Source: Hofstenia miamia
Taxonomy: Eukaryota; Xenacoelomorpha; Acoela
DNA: 47,443 nucleotides
Direction of reading: 5' to 3'
Assembly (NCBI GenBank): GCA_004352715.1
Contig: SCFE01000002.1
Location: forward strand, 234,624 to 282,066
The notes under the pieces were generated by a model that did not search any database, was not told the DNA's origin, and was given only the letters and a program-made list of their open reading frames with translations. The number at the start of each line of letters is the position of its first letter. The stretch's first letter is position 1. Of this stretch, positions 34,735 to 43,693 are shown one piece after another. The position numbers were made by a program, and so were the translations under genes.

Positions 34735-35393
34735 CTACAAACCAGTGGCGGATTCAAAGGGCGGGGGAATCCCAGGATGGATCCCCCTCCCTCCCACCAA
34801 TTTTTTTGGCAAAGACCAGTCCGAGATAGTCGCAGAAATTCTAGGCCCGATCCTACCTTTCCCGAAAATGGCTTATTTTCTGAAAAAGAACATGATTGTA
34901 TTCTGATTTTCGTCCATATCAGGAAGATCAAATGTTTTCAGTAGACATTTAAGAACACATTTATTCCCTTAATGGGCTTATGTTTTATTTATACTACGCC
35001 ATTATTGTTCAATCACATCTCTGCACAAATTGATTTTTGAGAACAGTTAACATCTGAAAGCACAATATAAAGATTTGAGACGCTATAATGAAATATTCTT
35101 ATAGCATAGGACAAGAAATCAATTCAAATTTTGAAAATACACTTCTTTTTAATAAAGTTATCATTAAGTACCTAATTGCATTACCACAATCGTAATTGCC
35201 AAAATTTTTATATTTATTCTTCAAAATAAAGCAATTCATGACTAGCTCTGTTTGTAGTCAGTTTGGGTTAAGTTTTCTAAAATGAGTCGGATTAGTTAGA
35301 CTAAATTTCAAATATGAGTTTATTGTTCACTTTGAAAAATGCTAGAATAGCAAAAGACAATAATATAACTCAAGGCTCAGAAATAGTCTACTT

Positions 35394-36050
35394 CAGTGGC
35401 GAACACCTCTATAGATCTACTCCCAAGATTTGTTGGTGAAAACTATTTCAACTAGTCGCAGAAAGCCTAGCCGCGTTCCTACTTTTCCCGAAAAGTGCTA
35501 TATTTTACTGAAGAATAACATGGTTGGATTTCATTTTTCTTCGATATCATGAGTGTCCATAGTATTTCAAACATATGAAAGAACAAATTAATTCGCTATT
35601 TCACTTACAATTCATCATTGTTGTTCAATAACATGTCTTCATAATACACATATAACTTCAATTTGCGAATGAATGTTTATCCATTTTAGCAGATAATGAC
35701 CATTTCATTATGAATTGTAAATAAATTTTTCTATTGACTAAGATATTTTCATAATTCTATTGCTAAACTGCAAATGAATATGCTAAATTTATTCGAACTT
35801 GGCATGGTATGTTGACGTACCTATTCCCCTTTGAAAATTATCCGCTTTTTATATATCCGTAAATTGATGTCCATCATTACCACATGTATAGATATTCAAT
35901 GCCATGACATATAGGCAGTTTCTGATATTGAAATTTTACTTTTTGTTTGATCGAGTTTAGTTTGTATAGCAATTTATTGAAATTATAGCAATACCTCTTG
36001 ATTCTAGCCAGCCCTGGCAGAAACTCCAGGTTTAATTAAAACTTTTTAAG
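35394..36050 (+). repeat. Second, internal copy of the hAT left half
   Basis: Matches 34743 onward in the order CAGTGGCG, TCGCAGAAA, CCGAAAA, AACATGGTTGGAT, ATCATTGTTGTTCAATAACAT. The right limit is approximate. Confidence 0.65.
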
Positions 36051-36233
36051 TTTAATTACAGTTGTGAATACATGCTTAATCCTATTGCTTACATGTAATG
36101 GCTTGAGGATTTCTCATTTCACATGTGATCATCACACGTTCTACAAAAAAATTAGATTCAGTTGAAGAACTACTGACCTAGGTAGAGTACACCTACTATT
36201 TTACCACTAATAGTAGTTTCGGCCATATATACA

Positions 36234-36237
<4 letters not shown>

Positions 36238-36269
<32 letters not shown>
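36238..36269. repeat. (AT)n microsatellite
   Basis: About 15 AT units inside the hAT element. Confidence 0.92.
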
Positions 36270-36274
<5 letters not shown>

Positions 36275-36717
36275 TCTATAAGGATACACCCCCACCAGAT
36301 ATTTCTAGATCTGCCACTGCTACAAACATTTTCATTTATCTTATAAATAATAAATATTTTGGTGAAAGCACTTTTGCCCATGACTGTAGTTATGCAAATA
36401 TACATGTAAATGTTTACTTTAAAAAGAGACGTAGGAGTCTACGAGTATCTTTAAATATTATTTTAATTGGTTTGACGTTTGAATTTCAAAATATATCCGC
36501 CCTATTGCCATTCACAAACAGTCGACATGGAAATGTGTATTTGATCGTTACATTAAGAATGGCATACATAAAACTTTATACTATCATTTTGAATGTTTTA
36601 AACATTTAGTTAACTAAAGGTTCATATGACATATAATAACATTAGCTATGCGCATCTAACTTTATTTTTTTTAATAAATATAAATTATTATTATTAATGG
36701 CACAAAATCAAAATATA

Positions 36718-37430
36718 TTACAACTAACCGTGGGGTACCTCAGGGCACAGTTCTTGGCTCCATCCTATTCTCACTTTACGCAAGTGATATAACGAAACAG
36801 ATAAAAAAAATAATATTTATCAATATGCAGACGATACCTGTCTCATAAGTACTAATGTAAATGCCTTTAATGCTACAAAAATTCTCGAAAATGACATCGA
36901 ACATTTAACAAAGTATTTCTCAAATAATCAATTAAAAGTAAATATTGAAAAAACACAATTTATAATTTTCTCCAAAATAAAACATTTAAAAATTTCACAA
37001 AGAATATTGAACTAAATATATATCAAGTACCAATAAAGCAAAGTTAATCAATACATTATTTAGGTGTTGAGATTGACAATGATTTAAATTTCGAACAATT
37101 TTTAATGACTAAAATTAAAAAAAATGGCTTCCGAGTTAGGTATCTTTACCATCTGCGAAACTTCTCAAGTATATATCACAAACAATTAATAAATTCAATT
37201 TGTTTATCTCATTTTCAATATTTCTCATTTCCTTTACAAACATAAAGACAAAATATTGCATACTTCTGTCTAAAACTTTGGTCTCTTAAAACACTTAACT
37301 TTGCGCAAAAACATGACAGTTCATCCGTCTATCGAATTCAATATAAAATATTAGCTCCTTATTACAGAATTCAAATGCCAATGGTATCAATATTATTTAA
37401 GTGTAAATCTGGTTTTTTCTAATTGAGCAT
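36718..37430 (+). pseudogene. LINE RT fragment, lineage L, copy 1
   Basis: Plus-strand blocks: NRGVPQGTVLG (RT motif B), SILFSLYASDI, then after a frameshift YQYADDTCLIS (motif C, catalytic DD intact), NDIEHLTKYFSNNQLKVNI, EKTQFIIFS, then after more frameshifts VEIDNDLNFEQF, GFRVRYLYHLRN and LINSICLSHFQY. It is about 80% similar by eye to the minus-strand fragment at 42653-43069. It lacks everything upstream of motif B (5' truncated, as is usual for LINE insertions) and several frame shifts kill it. Confidence 0.85.
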
Positions 37431-38210
37431 GGTATTCCTGTTTGATCAATCTGATCACTGATTTTGTAATCGCATTTACCTAAAACTAACTGTCATTACA
37501 AACGTATAATACATTTTTTCAGTTGTTTATTACGATATCACTGTTTCTATTCGCTAAGCTGAAAGTGTGAGAAGTAATATAAAAAGGAAAATTGCATGCG
37601 TTCTTATTCACCCAATCCAAAATAGTGAATAAGATTCAGGGATAATTTTAAATTTTAAAATTTTTTATCTTATTTTTAATCAAATGTAATCTCAAGATCT
37701 ATAAGACACATTATAGTTTAAAAGTTGAATGAAAAAATATAAAAAATACCAGATTTTTGAAAAAACTCCCTATTGACCCAATTTGTCCGTACACACTAGT
37801 GATGGACAACTTGAGAATGTTGCCGACCTAGCCCCACCAAAAAAAATTATTGAAAACGGTTTTAGGTTTTGTCATATGAGAATAGTACACAATCACTGAT
37901 GTTGAAATATGCATAACTTTTTCAATATTATCAAAAGTGAAATATTCAATGGCAACTATGAGGACTAGAGAGTGACATCGGGTACCCGATTTCGGGCTTT
38001 GGGTCGAGTTCGAGTATCAAATCTTTGGGTCAGGTAGGGTTAGGGTACTGTCAACAAAGATTATATTGTTAGGATCAAGAGAGTGCTGGTGCTAATTACA
38101 ACTTAATTTGACATTTGATGTACTTAGCTTACTGTATAAGAAAATGACTGATATTTTTCACCATTTGATTTGGGCGAGATCCAAGATGTTTAACAACCAA
38201 TACCGGGTAA
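37431..38210. other. No gene; possible transposon terminus at 37966
   Basis: Mostly anonymous. At 37966 TAGAGAGTGACATCGGG begins a segment with the perfect 12-bp palindrome TCGGGTACCCGA (37978-37989) and repeated GGGTC words, resembling the end of a hAT element. No matching opposite end or target duplication was found. Confidence 0.35.
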
Positions 38211-38224
38211 TCAAAAATCCTTGG

Positions 38225-38500
38225 AATTGAAAAATAAATAACTAACAGACAGCTACGTGTAGGTGTTAGTCATCATCAATAAGGACTGCCCAGCAAAGAG
38301 TGCTTTGTACTTTTTAAGAAATTTACTTTTGGAAAATCGATTAGTCATAAAACAGCGTCCAAGATCAGGAAGACCAGTCACTGCAAGTGGAGACGACAAG
38401 GTTGAATAAACCAGACAACTGAATACAAATTATTCTGCATTGTCAATTGATGACATTGCAGATGAACTGGACGCATTACATGGAAGTTATTTTAACATTT
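38225..38500 (+). pseudogene. Tc1/mariner transposase N-terminal (paired HTH) fragment
   Basis: The plus frame ENRLVIKQRPRSGRPVTASG followed by DDKVE, stop, TRQLNTNYSALSIDDIADEL has the linker signature RPRSGRP between the two helix-turn-helix units of Tc1/mariner transposases, then a second HTH (N-x-x-x-S-x-x-x-IA-x-x-L). An upstream frame-shifted stretch reads like the first HTH. A TAA interrupts it (at 38407-38409) and no catalytic DDE part follows. It is a different family from the Tc1 element at 16314, whose N-terminus lacks this motif. Confidence 0.65.
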
Positions 38501-38679
38501 AATACAAAAAACTACATACCCTACTTATTCACAACAATTGCACGATGGCAACGATCACAGAAAATTGTAGTTTTGTCAAATTATGAAAGCAAAAACAAAA
38601 AACAAAGAATTATTACTACAAACTACTATACATTTACAAACTGATAAATATGCACTATTACTTAATGGGCGTAAATTTT

Positions 38680-39300
38680 AAATAAAATCTGTCCATACAT
38701 TTAATAGGGATTGTTTGAATAGTAAAAGTTCTATAATTTTTCGTCCGAAATGTTTATCATTTTGTGCCATTTGTATTTTGGGACTTAAATCATTCCATAA
38801 TTTGAAATCTTTAAAAGAAAATTGAATCTGGACGATTAATACTACTATGAACTTGTGATTTCTCTCATTGTTTTAATATAATTGCTTAAAAATCCAAGGG
38901 TTTTGAATTGTGTACATATTTGTGAATCATACAAAGTGTTTGATATTGAATTAAGCACAATGGTGAAAGAACATTGCCATCTCTTATCAAATTACTCACT
39001 GACGTACGTTTATCAATATAATAATTCAAAGTTCTTAATGCCCAATTGAATATTTTTGCCAATGATGATCGATTGATGTTGTGATATTTTAGAATAAAAA
39101 ACGACAATAATTGAAGTTATTCAGCACAAAGGAATTAAGAATTTGTTTTTGAAAGGTCTGTCCTACATTGCGCAAATGCTATAGATACTTAAGTCCAGAG
39201 ACCATTTTTTTACATTTTAGTGAAAAAAATTCATTAAACGTTAAATTTCCTACAATTACTACTCCAAGATAGTTAACAGAATTGCTTTAAATAATCTCAT
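38680..39300 (-). pseudogene. LINE C-terminal fragment, lineage L, copy 2
   Basis: Minus-strand translation: NSVNYLGVVIVGNLTFNEFF, KMVSGLKYL-stop-HLRN, then a 73-residue frame (38886-39107) with IFNWALRTLNYYIDKR and LIQYQTLCMIHKYVHNSKPL, then KDFKLWNDLSPKIQM (WN-L motif) and the ELLLFKQ tail. The first blocks align with 42653-42720 of copy 4 (NYLGVEIDNDLNFEQFF). It supplies the C-terminal domain that is decayed in copy 1. The RT core is missing. Confidence 0.75.
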
Positions 39301-39653
39301 TGCATTACAAGAAATTTAAACAGTGCCATGTGACGTCAGCAAATAACTAGTGAAAGTGCGGTGTAGATTATGCACTATGCTTAACTGTAAGTGAAAGAGG
39401 TTTTTTACAAATTTATATATCCTAAAATTAATATATTATCTAGCTCATCATCAATTGTTTAAACGCTATTAGTTTACTATACAATGCAAAAAAAATTTGT
39501 TCTTAGCTATAGTTGTTCACGTGTCAAAATTTTGCAAAAAATTTTATCCCATATCTCAATTTATAAAGGGAAAAATGAAGTAGATGCAATTGAATATAAT
39601 TTCATGAAAATGCCAACACGCGAATGTTCAAATACATCATCAATTCTAATTGA
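39301..39653. other. No gene seen
   Basis: Anonymous sequence upstream of a duplicated contig. Confidence 0.4.
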
Positions 39654-40328
39654 TTAATGCTAATACTATAAAATAATGTTAAGATCATATCTATATCATT
39701 TGAATTTCTCATGTCAATTTTGCATTTAATGAATTTAAGAGGTAAGTTAAGTCGTGCGAACAAGGGAAATACCTTAAATTATATAATATTGAAGAGGATC
39801 AAGACACATTTTTTCGGAAATTTGTATAATAGATGCTCGGCTAAATTTATCCGTAAGTTTAATCTATAGTTAATTTTTAAATGCTGGAGGCCTAAAACGC
39901 ATTTAAGAAAGAAAACAATATCCATTTCAAGTACATTTTATTAACACGTAATTGAATACGTCATTCTGTTTTGCTGTTAGATGGCTACANTTAATGCTAA
40001 TACTATAAAATAATGTTAAGATCATATCTATATCATTTGAATTTCTCATGTCAATTTTGCATTTAATGAATTTAAGAGGTAAGTTAAGTCGTGCGAACAA
40101 GGGAAATACCTTAAATTATATAATATTGAAGAGGATCAAGACACATTATTTCCGGAAATTTGTATAATAGATGCTCGGCTAAATTTATCCGTAAGTTTAA
40201 TCTATAGTTGATTTTTAAATGCTGGAGGCCCAAAAACGCATTTAAGAAAGAAAACAATATCCATTTCAAGTACATTTTATTAACACGTAATTGAATAGGT
40301 CATTCTGTTTTGCTGTTAGATGGCTACA
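39654..40328 (+). repeat. 336-bp duplication across a single N
   Basis: 39654-39989 and 39991-40328 match with a few differences (for example TTTTTTCGG versus TTATTTCCGG); the right copy starts directly after N at 39990. Contig overlap. Confidence 0.88.
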
Positions 40329-40329
40329 A

Positions 40330-40812
40330 CAATTTGTGCTATAATTTCTTGTAATGTCTCCTACTTTAATTTTGATATTATTCGAAATTTCTTGGTATTG
40401 CTTTGGTGTGAAAATAATAAATTGTGTCTTATCAGTATTAATTTTTAACTTGTTTTTATTAAAATACTCATTTATATTTTCAATACTTTCGCTACATATC
40501 TGGTTGCCTCATACGGATTTTTTGCGACTTTCATTGTACATGTATCATCAGCGTATTGATTTATCGTTCCGTTATTCAATACATTTGATATATCCTTAAC
40601 ATATAATGCAAATAAAACGGGTCCTAATATTGTACCTTGCCGTACACCTAAATTAGTAATAATGTAATCCGAATAGGTGTTATTAATTTTTACCCTTTGT
40701 CTTCAATTATTTAAGAAATACATAATGAAATTTGTAGCATTTTTACAGAAACCTTGATATTCAAGTTTACTAGCTAAAATATTAAAATTGATAAAATTAC
40801 TGAGATCTAGTA
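40330..40812 (-). pseudogene. LINE RT fragment, lineage L, copy 3
   Basis: Minus-strand translation: LDLSNFINFNILASKLEYQG (motif A region; the catalytic Asp of LDLS is kept), FCKNATNFIMYFLNN, then GVRQGTILGPVLFALYVKDI (motif B region), INQYADDTCTM (motif C, DD intact), then decayed sequence with an NLLFSHQSNTKKF block matching the TQFIIFS region of copy 4. It is 5' truncated at motif A, immediately after the 3' tail of copy 4. Related to but clearly diverged from copies 1 and 4. Confidence 0.8.
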
Positions 40813-40984
40813 ATAATAAGAGTCAAAGCAAATTTATTGCTGTAAATAAATGACAGTAATAATAATAATAAGATTGAAAAGCAATTTATTGCTATAAGAA
40901 AAAGGTACAAAAACTATAAACTACAAAAGCTATTTACAAATATAATAAATATATATAATATTAAAATATGTGTGTGTGTGCATT

Positions 40985-41162
40985 TTATACAAAATTTTCA
41001 AATGAATGTAGTGTATTATTGTCATTAAGTAGGCATTGTCTATTAAAGAGGAATGTTCGCAATTTCTTTCTGAATTTCTTGTAATTTTTTTCAAATTTAA
41101 TTTCTCTATTTAAGTTATTCCATAATTTAGTTGCTGTGTGGTGAAAACTATTAAAATATTTA
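40985..41162 (-). pseudogene. LINE copy 4, C-terminal end of ORF2
   Basis: Minus frame KYFNSFHHTATKLWNNLNRE followed by a Lys-rich segment ending ENFV and a stop just below 40985. It contains the WN-L motif typical of LINE ORF2 ends. It is the continuation of the NERSQTFLCVD segment at about 42362-42400, separated by the TA-flanked insertion. Confidence 0.85.
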
Positions 41163-41216
41163 CCCACGTAGCCAAATACTGGTGGACCACCAGGTGGGTT
41201 TTGGCCACCCGTGCAC

Positions 41217-41875
41217 CAGTGGACCACCAGTGGCTAGCTGGTGGTCCACTGTTGGCTAATTGGTGGGTCACTGGTGGCAAAAATATGATATAAGCATTAC
41301 AGCAATGTCTCAAATGTAGTAACAGCAAACTTTTATATTAATAGAGTTTAAACATTGCAGTTTAAACTAACACAAACCCAACAAAGGGTTTAAGGAAATG
41401 CTAGCAAGCTCACAATTTACATTGAATTAAGATTGACAATGGAAAGTATAATGAATTTTTTATTATAAGCAATAACAACAAGCACACAAAAATGCCCAAT
41501 TTAGATTTAATTTTCAATTTCCGAAGAAATTGCAATTTTTAAACANCAGTGGACCACCAGTGGATAGCTGGTGGTCCACTGTTGGCTAATTGGTGGGCCA
41601 CTGGTGGCAAAAATATGATTTAAGCATTAGAGCAATGTCTCAAATGTAGTAACAGCAAACTTTTATATTAATAGAGTTTAAACATTGCAGTTTAAACTAA
41701 CACGAACCCAACAAAGGGTTGAAGGAAATGCTAGCAAGCTCACAATTTACATTGAATTAAGATTGACAATGGAAAGTATAATGAATTTTTTATTATAAGC
41801 AATAACAACAAGCACACAAAAATGCCCGATTTAGATTTAATTTTCAATTTCCGAAGAAATTGCAATTTTTAAACA
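41217..41875 (+). repeat. 329-bp duplication across a single N
   Basis: 41217-41545 and 41547-41875 match with a few substitutions (GGCTAGC/GGATAGC, GGTCAC/GGCCAC); contig overlap inside the palindrome-rich element. Confidence 0.88.
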
Positions 41876-42149
41876 TTATTTTTTCCAATAATTACAAATA
41901 TATTTTGCCCAATTTTAGGTATTCATGTAGACATTGATTTCAAGGTCAATGAATAATCGCGAATAAATTATTTTGAAATTTCATTCTGTCTATATATCCT
42001 TTAATTTTTGCAAACTGAAAATTTCAAAAAAGCTCTTCACAATGAATTTTATATGTTTATGAGATCTAAGAGAGCATAATAATGAATAATATTTTACTTG
42101 CAAGCATTAGCTCATATATTATTTATGATTAAGAGTAAATCAGATGTCA

Positions 42150-42353
42150 CTAGTGGTCCACCAGTGGTCCACTGGTGGCTATGAGTGGCTGAAATTGCTA
42201 CTACTGCCACTACTTATCCACTAGTGGTCCACTGGTGGCTATGAGTGGCTGTAATTGCCACTCCTGCCACTGCTTCCCCACCAGTGGTCCACTGGTGGGA
42301 ATTAGGCCGCCCATGCCACTCATTCCCCACCAGTGGACCACTGGTGGTGGCTA
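42150..42353. repeat. Tandem palindromic units, right arm of the TA element
   Basis: About four tandem units of roughly 50-65 bp. Each carries the two 10-nt arms CCA(C/G)(C/T)AGTGG and CCACTGGTGG around one base (A or T), followed by GCTATGAGTGGC...GCCACT...CCCCA. The outermost arms face the terminal TGGCTACATGGG. The left arm (41177-41281) has the same words in a looser arrangement. Confidence 0.85.
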
Positions 42354-42652
42354 CATGGGTATCCACGCATAAAAATGTTTGAGAACGTTCATTTAATTTA
42401 ATATACTGTTTTAAAAACAAAATTGCGGCCTGGCCAAATTTGAATTTAAATAATATTGATAACATATGCATTTGAATTTGATAATAAGGAGTATTTTAAG
42501 GGACCAATTAAAAGTTTTATACAGGAGGATGCGATGTTTTGAATTTAATATTTGTAAAGAGGAATGAGCAATATTGAAAGTGTGAAAGGCAGAGTGCATT
42601 TATTAATTATTTGTGGTACGTATTTGAAATATTTCTGAGATGATAAAGATAC

Positions 42653-43069
42653 CTAACTCCAGAAGCCATTTTTAATTTTAGCCATGAAGAATTGTTCGAA
42701 ATTTAAATCATTGTCAATTTCAACACCTAAATAGTTAATAGATTCGCTTTGCTTTATTGGTACACTATTTAATTTAAGTTCTATGTTTTTTGTGAGATTT
42801 CTGTTTGTCTTAGGGGAGAATATTATAAATTGTGTTTTTTCAATATTTATTTTCAATTGATTATTTGAGAAATATTTTGTTAAATTTTCGATGTCATATT
42901 GTAGATTTTTAGTTGCATTAAAGGCATTTATATCAGTACTTATAAGACATGTATCATCTGCATATTGATAAATTTTACTGTTTTTTACCTGTTGAGTTAT
43001 GTCATTAACATAGATTGCAAATAGAATAGGTCCGAGAACTGTGCCCTGTGGAACCCCACGCTCCGTCAT
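42653..43069 (-). CDS. LINE reverse transcriptase, open partial frame (138 codons)
   Basis: The longest gap-free open frame that is clearly a known protein. It has RGVPQGTVLGPILFAIYVND (RT motif B with the usual VPQG), KIYQYADDTCLIS (motif C with both catalytic Asp), YFSNNQLKINIEKTQFIIFS (motif D and the N-x-x-KT block) and NYLGVEIDNDLNFEQFF (motif E region). Reverse transcriptases of non-LTR elements copy the element RNA at a nicked target site. The frame is bounded by a TAA upstream (K-stop-N, one substitution from open) and a frameshift downstream, so the element was probably active in the fairly recent past, but this copy is dead. Clade not resolved; CR1/Jockey-group motif spacing. Confidence 0.9.
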   Translation of the reverse strand: MTERGVPQGTVLGPILFAIYVNDITQQVKNSKIYQYADDTCLISTDINAFNATKNLQYDIENLTKYFSNNQLKINIEKTQFIIFSPKTNRNLTKNIELKLNSVPIKQSESINYLGVEIDNDLNFEQFFMAKIKNGFWS

Positions 43070-43241
43070 AATATAATTTTATTTTTTACCATTAAGTATT
43101 ACTCTTTGCTGTCGATTTTTAAGGAAAGCCATTATTAAGTTAACAGATTTGTTATCAAAGTTATAATATATTAATTTGTCCCTTAATATGTCAAAATTCA
43201 TTGAGTTAAAAGCTTTGCTCAAATCAAGGAGTGCAACACAN

Positions 43242-43285
<44 letters not shown>

Positions 43286-43294
43286 GTAATAATA
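43242..43294. repeat. (TAA)n microsatellite
   Basis: About 17 TAA units with one TAG interruption, starting directly after N at 43241. It may be the tail of another LINE copy. Confidence 0.92.
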
Positions 43295-43693
43295 ACGTCT
43301 TATTATAATTATCTAGCATTGCAACCTTAAATTAAGTTAAAGTAAGTAGTTTGATTGTGAACAGGGTGCACACCACTACGCCTCACAAATGGGATGGAGT
43401 ATAACTTAACCCTCAGATGACAATTGGGGCCCATTGGATCTGCGCAGATTGGCGGATCCATCATATTTATAAAAATATTTGCTCTCATAAAAGAAATTGC
43501 GACTTATAAACATTTCAGTGTTAAGTTGATATACTAAGATTCTCCAAAAATTATTGAATTGTTTCATCGTTACAATTACCTGCGCGACAATAAAGAAAGT
43601 CTGTCAAGTGGCTTAAACTGCTATACACATAACTAGGTTGCATTTAAAAAGGAATGTGAAAGTTATTAAAGGAACAGGAGGCATGTTCCATAC
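43295..43693. other. No gene seen
   Basis: Contains GGATC/GCGCAGATTGGCGGATCC words near 43440; otherwise anonymous. Confidence 0.35.

Larger units (their letters stand above)
34743..36319. mobile_element. Non-autonomous hAT element, 1577 bp, perfect TSD
   Basis: Left end CAGTGGCGGATTC, right end CTAGATCTGCCACTG (reverse complement CAGTGGCAGATCTAG). Flanked by perfect 8-bp repeats CTACAAAC (34735-34742 and 36320-36327). CAGTGGCGGAT-type ends with an 8-bp duplication are classic hAT. Internally a second, diverged copy of the left end begins at 35394 (CAGTGGCGAACACCTCTATA) and both stretches continue similarly (GTCGCAGAAA...TTTTCCCGAAAA...GAACATG), so the element contains two tandem left halves about 651 bp apart. 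An (AT)n tract lies near the right end (36238-36269). No transposase frame remains. Confidence 0.9.
41163..42359. mobile_element. Palindrome-rich TA-flanked DNA transposon (MITE) inside LINE copy 4
   Basis: Ends CCCACGTAGCCA and TGGCTACATGGG (12-bp inverted repeats, one mismatch), flanked by TA (41161-41162 and 42360-42361). Deleting the element with one TA joins LINE codons as ...CVD-KYFN... in frame, a direct proof of boundaries and of a 2-bp TA duplication. Both arms are built from CCACCAGTGG and CCACTGGTGG words. The middle (about 41290-42150) is plain A+T-rich with no coding capacity. A 329-bp contig overlap (41217-41545 = 41547-41875, N at 41546) inflates the length; the true size is about 870 bp. 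TA targets suggest transposase of the Tc1/mariner group, but the termini match no family I know. Confidence 0.88.
40815..43240 (-). mobile_element. LINE, lineage L, copy 4 (3' half plus UTR), interrupted
   Basis: The longest LINE piece. From 43240 downward: LLDLSKAFNSMNFDILRDKL (motif A), one in-frame stop near 43081, motif B and C in the open frame 42653-43069, a 1-2 nt frameshift in an A-run near 42672, the C-terminal domain with scattered stops, an inserted TA-flanked element (41163-42359), the end of the protein (to about 40985) and a 3' UTR. The 3' UTR ends in two similar units, each AGCAATAAAT(T)TGCTT...CTTATTATTA, a repeated microsatellite-like tail. The 5' part is cut by N at 43241 and replaced by a (TAA)n tract. 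Confidence 0.85.

Noticed and set aside
34650-34931. 93-codon minus-strand frame
   Set aside because: It runs across the left hAT terminus and target duplication, so it is a composite of transposon end and flank.
36196-36405. Minus-strand frame with IYIYIY repeats
   Set aside because: Produced by the (AT)n microsatellite at the hAT right end.
40354-40599. Plus-strand 81-codon frame
   Set aside because: Antisense of LINE copy 3, whose minus-strand RT motifs are clear.
42150-42353. CRISPR-like array of palindromic repeats
   Set aside because: Units are imperfect, spacers are not unique, and they sit in a bounded transposon in a eukaryotic genome.
42214-42471. Minus-strand frame with HQWTTSG repeats
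   Set aside because: The repeats are translations of the palindromic DNA units, not a protein; only its first part overlaps real LINE coding sequence.
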